NCBI GenBank assembly: GCA_023255165.1
Contig: JALRJD010000328.1
Location: 1 to 32,400 of the forward strand
Source of the DNA: Porticoccaceae bacterium
GTDB taxonomy: Bacteria; Pseudomonadota; Gammaproteobacteria; Pseudomonadales; Porticoccaceae
DNA length: 32,400 nucleotides
Direction: 5' to 3'
Shown here: piece after piece, positions 5,938-12,997 of the stretch
How positions within the stretch are numbered: the stretch's first letter is position 1
Layout of the letters: every line of letters starts with the position of its first letter
Notes under the pieces: model-generated
The model's input: the letters and a program-made list of their open reading frames with translations, nothing else
Told to the model about the DNA's origin: nothing
Database searches by the model: none
Position numbers and translations under genes: made by a program

Positions 5938-8900
5938 TTAACGAACGCTTAAGATCGATTCAAATAGCTTGGAGGCTACCTGGATAATTTGTGCCGAGGC
6001 CTGATAGGCCTGTTGAAAACGGATCAGCTCGGCGGCCTCTTCATCGAGGCTAACACCGGCAATCTGGTCTTTGGATGCCACTGCCTGGTCATAGACAACC
6101 TGCATGGCTTCCTTTGACATCATGGCCAGCGCGGCCTTGCTACCGACATTGCCAACCATGCTGATATAGGACTCACTTAGGGTGCGGCCATCATCCAGCA
6201 GCGGCTTATCTTGCAGGGCAACGATGCGGCGAATATTGCCATTGTCACCAATGCCGTCTTTGTTGCTGTCAACGCTAAAGCTGTCGCCGGCCAATGGGTT
6301 GCCCTGAATCGCCACCACCATGCCGTGATGAACAATATCTTCGCCCTGGCTGTAACGTCTGGTGGCGACCACGGTGCCGGTCGCATCGTCACTGATGCTG
6401 TATTCAGTGGCGGAAGTAAAATTAATCGTAAAGGGCTGTTGCCAACTTTTGGCCACCGCATCGGCGTCGGGTTTGCCAAAGCCCGCAGCCACCGAGGCAC
6501 TGCCGGTGCCGGTAACAAATACCGCGAGATCTTCGCCGACTGATCCATCGACATAAACGCCGGTGCGCAGTCCGAGCACGGCCAGATCAGAGGGCACACC
6601 CTGGGCGCCAAAGGTAAAGCGAATTTCCTCATCGCCCTGCAACGCCAAGGTGCCGGTGTAGGTGCCATTGAGCTGCCCCAGCGCATTGCTGCTTGAGGAT
6701 GCATCCGGGTTGCCGAGCACAATATTGTCGCCCTCAAAACCGGCGGCATTGCTCAGTTGCAGATTGCCGTCGGCGGTCACCGTGGCCATCACATTGCTGC
6801 TTGCGGTGGCGGCATTAATCGCGGCCACCAGTTGCGCCGGTGAGGTCAGCAGGCTGCCATCGCCAATATTGACGCCATTGATAGTCACCTGTTGGGTAAA
6901 GTCGATGGCGTTGGCGTTCAGTGCAATGCGGTTGCTGGCGGTTGCGGTGACACCGGTTGAGTCGCTGGCACTGTTCAGCCAGGTCGCCATCATTGCCGCA
7001 GAGCTGGTATCACCCGCCGCCAGTGACAAACTGCCCAGTGAGGTGCCATTTAAAACCAGGGCATCGGCACTGATTAAATCAATCGCCACCGAGGAATTAT
7101 TGTCCTGCAGTCGAACAGAATCGGATATGGCGGAGGCGGCGACGGTGGTAATCTCAAAAGCATCGGTAATCCCGCTGTCACTCACCTGCCAGTCTTTGCG
7201 CTCAACCTGCTCGGCCAAAAAGCCGTAGGTGAGCTGCATATCCATGTAGGCGTCGGAACCGGTTGCATTGAGATAGCTGTCGCTGTAGCTGCTGTTGGCG
7301 TTAAACCCGGAATCGCCAGAGAGCATGGTGGCCTGGGCGGCTGCGTCGAGGCTGCGACCCAGAACGTGAACGCCGTCGGCGGTGACAACCTGAAAGCCAA
7401 GATCGCTGTCGTAGGGTACTTCCATCATCAACGATGCTTTGGTGCTGCCCTGGGAAATCACAAAGGCCGGTGACAGATAGTTTGCCGCCACCATTTCGCC
7501 AGCGGCGGCACTGGGATTGTTGCCGAGGCTTTCAAGCGGCTTACCAAAATCAAAAACAGTCTCGCCAAAATCAAAACCGGCCGGCTCAACGGCCATACCC
7601 TGTTCAAGACTGACGGTTGCCGTGCCAAGATTATTAAAGTCACTCATCACGCGCATGGTGTCGGCGGTGGCCACGGCCAGAGGATCGCTCTGCACCACGC
7701 GAATGCCACTGGCAGGTCGAGCCAGCGGATTGATCACATAGCTTTCGCCGTCTGTGGGCATGGCATCAACGGTGATGGTGAGTCCGGCGTAATCAAATTT
7801 GCCGGGGCCCGGCGCAGCCTGGGTGGTCGCGCCAGTGTTGAGATCTTCAATGCGCCAGCTGTTCTGCTCGCTGACCCAGGTCATCCGAATGGGGGCGTAG
7901 TCAAAGGCTTCAGGATCGGTTACCTGTATCTGCACACCTTGGTTGTTGTTGCCCGCCGCCGCATTCACTTCGAAGATTGGGTCGAGGGCGAATAAATCGG
8001 CGCCGGGATTACCGCGGCCATCGAGACCCGAGCGGTGAATCTGGTTGACTTCAGCCACCAGGGTTTGGGCCAGATAGTCAAAGTTGTCCATGGCTGGCGA
8101 GAGCGTCTGGGTGCGGAAGTTTAACAATCCACCCAGTGTGCCGCTGCTCACTGCGCTGGCCGCACGGCGGTCGCCGTAGGGCTCGATAATCAAATCCACG
8201 CGACCCGGATCGCTGCTATCAAAGGCCACGCCGAGATCGTAGGCGGTTTTGCTGTCGGCAATCAGGCTGCCGGCACTGCTGCCAAGACGCACCTGCACCT
8301 GGCCCGAGGTGGACTCGTTAACATGAATTTTGGTCACTGCGGACATGTCGCGCAGCAGTTGATCGCGCTGGTCGAGCAACATTGGCGGCTGACTGTCGAG
8401 GGTAAGATTTTTATTCAGCTGCTTGTTCACAAATGCCAGTTTGTCGGACAGGCTGTTGAGGGTGGCAATCTGAGCCGTGATGCTGTCGCGGGTTTCAATT
8501 TCGACCGCATCGAGCTGTCCGGAGAGTTCGCGAAAGCGCGCCGTCATGCCATCGGCATCGCGGAGAAAGTTACTGCGCAGGTTAATGGAGGCCGGGTCGG
8601 AACTAAGCGCACTGGCCGCGGCAAAAAATTTGTCCATAGCACTGGAGAGCCCGGAGGCCTCGGAACCCATAATATCGACCACGCGATTGGCGTAATCGAT
8701 CAACGGCTGCTGGGTCGCCAACTTGCTGCCGCTGTCGCGCAGGCTCGACTCGGCGAACTCATCATAGGCGCGCTCAATATTGGCCAGCCGCGCACCGGAA
8801 CCCACATACACGGTACCCTGTTGGCTCGGCGTATTCTCCGAAGTCTCGGATATCTGTCGCGAATAACCCTCAGTGTTGAGGTTGGCAATATTGTTACCGA

Positions 8901-8964
8901 CGGTTGAAAGGGCCTGGCGATACAACTGTGTCGCGCCTGCTCCGATCGATAGAATATCTGCCAT
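5938..8964 (-). CDS. flgK: Hook-filament junction protein FlgK (HAP1), unusually long
   Basis: A 1008-residue protein; family members are typically about 550-680. The N-terminal rod/hook region (1-60) contains the ALSTVGNNIANLNTEGYSR signature. An N-terminal core helical region runs to about 330. The C-terminal D0 segment (about the last 75 residues) ends with SLDEEAAELIRFQQAYQASAQIIQ. Between about 330 and 900 lies a long beta-rich, Ser/Ala/Thr-rich stretch that must form extra surface domains. It joins hook to filament with FlgL. A strong AAGGAGG site lies before the ATG at 8964, and a 71-base gap separates it from flgJ with no promoter that I can recognise. The great length parallels the enlarged FlgE. 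Confidence 0.92.
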   Translation of the reverse strand: MADILSIGAGATQLYRQALSTVGNNIANLNTEGYSRQISETSENTPSQQGTVYVGSGARLANIERAYDEFAESSLRDSGSKLATQQPLIDYANRVVDIMGSEASGLSSAMDKFFAAASALSSDPASINLRSNFLRDADGMTARFRELSGQLDAVEIETRDSITAQIATLNSLSDKLAFVNKQLNKNLTLDSQPPMLLDQRDQLLRDMSAVTKIHVNESTSGQVQVRLGSSAGSLIADSKTAYDLGVAFDSSDPGRVDLIIEPYGDRRAASAVSSGTLGGLLNFRTQTLSPAMDNFDYLAQTLVAEVNQIHRSGLDGRGNPGADLFALDPIFEVNAAAGNNNQGVQIQVTDPEAFDYAPIRMTWVSEQNSWRIEDLNTGATTQAAPGPGKFDYAGLTITVDAMPTDGESYVINPLARPASGIRVVQSDPLAVATADTMRVMSDFNNLGTATVSLEQGMAVEPAGFDFGETVFDFGKPLESLGNNPSAAAGEMVAANYLSPAFVISQGSTKASLMMEVPYDSDLGFQVVTADGVHVLGRSLDAAAQATMLSGDSGFNANSSYSDSYLNATGSDAYMDMQLTYGFLAEQVERKDWQVSDSGITDAFEITTVAASAISDSVRLQDNNSSVAIDLISADALVLNGTSLGSLSLAAGDTSSAAMMATWLNSASDSTGVTATASNRIALNANAIDFTQQVTINGVNIGDGSLLTSPAQLVAAINAATASSNVMATVTADGNLQLSNAAGFEGDNIVLGNPDASSSSNALGQLNGTYTGTLALQGDEEIRFTFGAQGVPSDLAVLGLRTGVYVDGSVGEDLAVFVTGTGSASVAAGFGKPDADAVAKSWQQPFTINFTSATEYSISDDATGTVVATRRYSQGEDIVHHGMVVAIQGNPLAGDSFSVDSNKDGIGDNGNIRRIVALQDKPLLDDGRTLSESYISMVGNVGSKAALAMMSKEAMQVVYDQAVASKDQIAGVSLDEEAAELIRFQQAYQASAQIIQVASKLFESILSVR

Positions 8965-9035
8965 AGCTCCCTCCTTTTGTACGTCGTTAATTAATTAGTT
9001 TGTGTCTTTTGCTGTTTTTTACGGCCAGCGCAATG

Positions 9036-9476
9036 TTAGCCGCGGGTGTCCAGTGGCAGCGCAGAGACTGGCTCGCCACGCTTAAGCGATAACGGCCTGG
9101 CCGGGTCGCTCTTGTGCAGTGGCATTGCCGCCGGTGCCTGTTCATAGGCGTCAATCGCCTTGGCCGCGGAGGATGCCTTAACCTGATCGCTGAGCCACTT
9201 GCCCATGCCAAAAGTGCCCTTCTGCGCCATCACCTGCGACAGTTCTTCGTGGTACATCTGCTCAAAGGTGTCGAGATTGGATGAGTCCATCAGTTCGCTC
9301 TTGAGCGGCGCATTGGCTTCGCGCATGGTTTTAAAAATCATCTGCAAAAACATCGCTTCAAACTGCTGGCCCACTTCCTGTGCCGCTTCTGCCTCGTCAC
9401 GCTTGGCGCGCGCCTTGAGGTTGCCGAGACCAGCGAAGTCGAGATAGCTTTTGGCCGAGAGGCTAATGTCCTGCAT
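9036..9476 (-). CDS. flgJ: Rod-binding protein FlgJ, single-domain form
   Basis: A 146-residue protein containing the FlgJ N-terminal rod-binding domain (about 28-105), with EVGQQFEAMFLQMIFKTMREA and TFEQMYHEELSQVMAQKGTFGMG. It acts in the periplasm as a scaffold for rod assembly. Most gamma- and betaproteobacterial FlgJ proteins are about 300-400 residues with a C-terminal peptidoglycan hydrolase domain. Here the gene stops soon after the rod domain, and only 71 bases lie before flgK, so no hydrolase domain is hidden by a frameshift. Opening the peptidoglycan would need a separate enzyme. Its ATG directly follows the flgI stop codon (TAAATG). Confidence 0.9.
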   Translation of the reverse strand: MQDISLSAKSYLDFAGLGNLKARAKRDEAEAAQEVGQQFEAMFLQMIFKTMREANAPLKSELMDSSNLDTFEQMYHEELSQVMAQKGTFGMGKWLSDQVKASSAAKAIDAYEQAPAAMPLHKSDPARPLSLKRGEPVSALPLDTRG

Positions 9477-10628
9477 TTAGATCACCACCAACTCGGCACG
9501 CAAACTGCCGGAGCTTTTCAGCGCTTCAAGAATCGCGATCAGTGAAGAGGGTGTGGCGCCAACCTGGTTGACCGCATCGACTATGTCGCGCAGATCAACG
9601 CCGGGCTGGAACAGGAACATCCTGTTGTTGGGCTCTTCAACCTCGATATCGGCGTTGGTCACACCCGCGGTGACACCCTGGCCAAAGGCGTTGGGCTGAC
9701 TGATTTCATTGGTTGCGGAAATCTTCACCGAGATCGTGCCGTGGGTCACCGCCACCGCGGTGACTTTGACATTGCGATTGATTACCGCGGTGCCAGTGCG
9801 CGAGTTAACCACCACGCGCGCAGGCGGCTCGCCCGGCGTGACATCGAGATTTTCGATCATGCTCATAAAGGCAACGCGCTGCGACGAATCCGCCGGCGCC
9901 ATCACTGCAATCGAGACACCGTCCAGGGCGCTGGCGACACCGGCGCCAAAGGTGCCGTTAATCGCCTGAGTGATCGCCGTCGAGGTAGAAAAATCGTTAT
10001 CTTTAACGTTGAGAACAATATATTCAGAGGTATCAAAAGGCGTTTCCACCAGACGCTCAACCGTGGCGCCATTGGGAATACGACCCGAGGTTGGCACGCC
10101 AATAGTGACACTGCTGCCCGCCGCATCTTCGGAAATACCGGTGACAGTCATCGCCCCCTGAGCCAGGGCATAGGTTTTGCCATCAACACCGCGCAACTGG
10201 GTCAGCAACAGGCTGCCGCCGCGCAGACTTTCGGCGACACCGATTGCCGAGACATTGATATCAATGCGCTGGCCGGGCTTGGCAAAAGCTGGCATCTCCG
10301 CGGTAACCATTACCGCGGCGACATTTTCCAGCTTCATCTCTTTCTGTGCATTCTGGGTTGCCAGCGAGGCCATGGCATCGCCGAGATCAAAATCACTGAC
10401 CGGGCCATCAACACTGACACCCAGGCCCGAGAGCATGGTTTTCAGACTCTGGGCCGAAAGCGGTAGATCTTTGCCATCACCCGTGCCCTGCAGGCCCGCA
10501 ACCAGACCAAAACCGATCAGTTTGTTGGCGCGCACACCGGCGACATCGGTGAGGTCCTTGATGCGATCGGCGCTTACGCTGGTGGCCAGCAGGGCGCTTA
10601 ACAGGACCAATAATTTGAGTTTTAACAT
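9477..10628 (-). CDS. flgI: Flagellar P-ring protein FlgI
   Basis: A 383-residue protein with a cleavable signal peptide (MLKLKLLVLLSALLATSVSA), followed by the FlgI start DRIKDLTDVAGVRANKLIGFGLVAGLQGTGDG. Conserved stretches include RIDINVSAIG, GGSLLLTQLRGVDG and, at the C-terminus, QVGATPSSLIAILEALKSSGSLRAELVVI. FlgI forms the periplasmic P ring around the rod and needs FlgA for assembly. The length is normal. Its stop abuts the flgJ start and it follows flgH by 21 bases. Confidence 0.95.
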   Translation of the reverse strand: MLKLKLLVLLSALLATSVSADRIKDLTDVAGVRANKLIGFGLVAGLQGTGDGKDLPLSAQSLKTMLSGLGVSVDGPVSDFDLGDAMASLATQNAQKEMKLENVAAVMVTAEMPAFAKPGQRIDINVSAIGVAESLRGGSLLLTQLRGVDGKTYALAQGAMTVTGISEDAAGSSVTIGVPTSGRIPNGATVERLVETPFDTSEYIVLNVKDNDFSTSTAITQAINGTFGAGVASALDGVSIAVMAPADSSQRVAFMSMIENLDVTPGEPPARVVVNSRTGTAVINRNVKVTAVAVTHGTISVKISATNEISQPNAFGQGVTAGVTNADIEVEEPNNRMFLFQPGVDLRDIVDAVNQVGATPSSLIAILEALKSSGSLRAELVVI

Positions 10629-10649
10629 GCTGCTCTCTCCGACAACCGC

Positions 10650-11348
10650 TTAGAACGGCCAGAATTTAAACAGAAGCCCTGTGCCCCAGCCCGGCTTTGA
10701 AGCCTTGGCCAGTGCACCGGTGCCCCGGTAGGAAATTTGTGCGTTGGCAATGCGCCGCGACAACACGGTGTTGTCTGGCTGAATATCCGCCGGGCGGATA
10801 ATGCCTTTGACCTGTATAAATTCGCTGCCCTCGGTCAGCGCAAGCTGCTTTTCACCGAGAATGACCAGATTGCCATTGCTCAGCACTTCAACCACCATGG
10901 CCGAGATCGAGCCGGTCAATGAAGCCGCCTGCCCTGCTGTGCCGGTGCCATTGCTGCTGACATTGCCGCCGTCTAATTTAAAATCGCTAAAGAATCCGGT
11001 GCCGCGACCGATCTTATCCAGTACAGAGTCTTTTTGAGCTACCGTCACCACATCATTGGCGGCCGCTCTGCTGGTAGAGATATCACTGGTGCGCGAGGCC
11101 TGGGTTGTTTCGCTGAGCAAAACGGTAATCAGATCGCCGACCTTGAGGTCTCCGCCCTGATAGCTGCGCAGATCGCCAAACAGGCCCATGCCATTGTCAA
11201 AAATAGCGCCGGTAGCGGCCGCTTTGGGTGCAGCCGGCACAGGTTGCACCGGGGCAAATTCCGCCGTTGGACTGAGGTTGGGTTGCGATGCACAGGCGCC
11301 TAAAAAGGTGGCCGTTGCACTAATGATCAGGGCGCGCAAAATGGTCAT
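10650..11348 (-). CDS. flgH: Flagellar L-ring lipoprotein FlgH
   Basis: A 232-residue protein, the normal family length. A lipoprotein signal ends in the lipobox LGAC (Cys 19), so it is anchored in the outer membrane. Family motifs are present: the short segment around LFGDLRSYQGGDLKVGDLITVLLSE, NLVILGEKQLALTEGSEFIQVKG, and the C-terminus PGWGTGLLFKFWPF. FlgH forms the L ring, the outer-membrane bushing of the rod. It lies between flgG and flgI in the standard operon order. Confidence 0.95.
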   Translation of the reverse strand: MTILRALIISATATFLGACASQPNLSPTAEFAPVQPVPAAPKAAATGAIFDNGMGLFGDLRSYQGGDLKVGDLITVLLSETTQASRTSDISTSRAAANDVVTVAQKDSVLDKIGRGTGFFSDFKLDGGNVSSNGTGTAGQAASLTGSISAMVVEVLSNGNLVILGEKQLALTEGSEFIQVKGIIRPADIQPDNTVLSRRIANAQISYRGTGALAKASKPGWGTGLLFKFWPF

Positions 11349-11357
11349 GGCTAAGCC

Positions 11358-12143
11358 TTAAAGGTTATTGTTGAGGAAGCGCAACATGCCATCTGCCGCG
11401 GCGATTGCCTTGGAGTTAACCTCGTAGGCGCGCTGGGTCTCAATCATATTGACCATCTCTTCAACCACATTGACGTTGGACGCTTCGATTGCGCCCTGCA
11501 TTAACATGCCGGCGCCATCTACGCCGGGCAGCACCACAATCGGGTCGCCACTGGCATTGGTCTGCTGCAACAGGTTGCGGCCAATCGGCTGCAATCCGGA
11601 ATTATTGACAAAGCGCGACAACTGCAACTGGCCAATCTGGCTCGAGCCGCCGCCATTGGCGAGCTCAACCGTAACCGTGCCATCGCGACCAAAGGTCAGG
11701 CTGGCAGCATTCTGTGGCACGGTGATGGCAGGCAGTACAGCCTGACCACCGGCGGTGACCACATTGCCTTCGGCAGAGAGCTTGAAGGAACCGTCGCGGG
11801 TGTAGGCGATAGTGCCGTCGGCCTGCTGCACAGAGAAATAACCATCACCGGAAATCGCCAGATCGAGCGCGTTTTCGGTGGTGATAATATTGCCCTGGGC
11901 GTGTAGTTTCTCGGTAGCGACAACCCGGGTACCTGTACCCAGCATCAGTCCGGTCGGGGTTTCCGACTCGGCATCAACCTGACCACCGGCGGGAACAATG
12001 TTTTGATAGAGCAAGTCTTCAAACACCGCACGGTCTTTCTTGAAACCGGTGGTGTTGACGTTTGCCAGATTGTTGGAAATAACCGACATACGGGTCTGCT
12101 GAGCAGTCAGGCCGGTTTTAGCAATCCACAGTGAAGCATCCAT
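11358..12143 (-). CDS. flgG: Distal rod protein FlgG
   Basis: A 261-residue protein, the standard size. The N-terminal rod motif includes SLWIAKTGLTAQQTRMSVISNNLANVNTTGFKKDR. The central domain contains ENALDLAISGDGYFSVQ. The C-terminal D0 helix contains IEASNVNVVEEMVNMIETQRAYEVNSKAI. FlgG forms the distal rod that passes through the P and L rings. A strong GAGGAGA ribosome-binding site precedes the ATG. Confidence 0.96.
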   Translation of the reverse strand: MDASLWIAKTGLTAQQTRMSVISNNLANVNTTGFKKDRAVFEDLLYQNIVPAGGQVDAESETPTGLMLGTGTRVVATEKLHAQGNIITTENALDLAISGDGYFSVQQADGTIAYTRDGSFKLSAEGNVVTAGGQAVLPAITVPQNAASLTFGRDGTVTVELANGGGSSQIGQLQLSRFVNNSGLQPIGRNLLQQTNASGDPIVVLPGVDGAGMLMQGAIEASNVNVVEEMVNMIETQRAYEVNSKAIAAADGMLRFLNNNL

Positions 12144-12177
12144 TGTTTATCTCCTCTTCATTTACGCCTTATAAGGC

Positions 12178-12939
12178 CTAAGGAAGTCTCATCATTGTTG
12201 AGCCAGCCTCATCGATGGACTGGGTTTCTTTAACCAGTTTTAACTGCATTTCAAACTGGCGACTAAAATCGAGCATTTTGACCATGGTCTCTACCGGATT
12301 GACGTTACTGCCCTCGAGCATGCCCGGGGAAACCGAAACCGGATTAGGGCCGCTGGGAAAATCCTGCCCTTTCAAGGCTTCAGCGCGCGGTTCAAACAGG
12401 CCGTCTTTGCGGCGTACCAGCTCTGTCTCACTGGCATCGCGCAGCATCAACTGACCCACGGCAACCGCAGCGGTATCAGGCTCGGTTGGCAGCTGTGCGA
12501 ACACGGTGCCATCCGGGCTGATGGTGATCAGATTGCCGACCGGCAGGGTAATAGCGCCGCCCTCTCCCATCACTAACTCGCCAGCCGCATTTTCCAGCGC
12601 ACCGGTGGAGTTGACGCGAAGGTCGCCACGGCGGGTAAAGGCTATGCCGCCTTCCGGGGTTTGCACCCCCAGCACAGACTGATCATTCATCGCGATATCC
12701 AGAGGCCGCCCGGTACTCATCGGCGTACCCGGGGCAAGATTGATCACATCTTCAATGGTCAGTCCCGGCTGAAAGCGTGAGTCATGTCCGGGTCCATCAA
12801 TCTTGACCGCAGCAGAGGCAATCTGAAAACTGTCCTTAAAACCAATCGTCGAGACGTTGGCCAGGGAGTTGGTGATCGCCGCTCTGACCACAGACTGACT
12901 CTGCATGGCTGACAGTGCTGTGTAGGCTAATTTATCCAT
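12178..12939 (-). CDS. flgF: Proximal rod protein FlgF
   Basis: A 253-residue protein, the usual length. The N-terminus MDKLAYTALSAMQSQSVVRAAITNSLANVSTIGFK is a divergent rod motif. The middle carries RPLDIAMNDQSVLGVQ, and the C-terminus LEGSNVNPVETMVKMLDFSRQFEMQLKLV. FlgF is part of the proximal rod with FlgB and FlgC. It lies between flgE and flgG as usual, with GAGGA before the ATG. Confidence 0.94.
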   Translation of the reverse strand: MDKLAYTALSAMQSQSVVRAAITNSLANVSTIGFKDSFQIASAAVKIDGPGHDSRFQPGLTIEDVINLAPGTPMSTGRPLDIAMNDQSVLGVQTPEGGIAFTRRGDLRVNSTGALENAAGELVMGEGGAITLPVGNLITISPDGTVFAQLPTEPDTAAVAVGQLMLRDASETELVRRKDGLFEPRAEALKGQDFPSGPNPVSVSPGMLEGSNVNPVETMVKMLDFSRQFEMQLKLVKETQSIDEAGSTMMRLP

Positions 12940-12997
12940 TTCAGATTCCTCTTATCGCTGATCAAGTCCGTTGTTTAACCCTTTCTTAACCGTTTAT

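Noticed and set aside
8965..9035. Hidden hydrolase domain or frameshift after flgJ
   Set aside because: Only 71 bases lie between flgJ and flgK, too few for a domain, and flgJ ends cleanly.
9741..10466. 241-residue rightward open frame opposite flgI
   Set aside because: It lies wholly antisense to a clear P-ring gene and its composition (His/Arg/Gly rich) is that of an antisense shadow.
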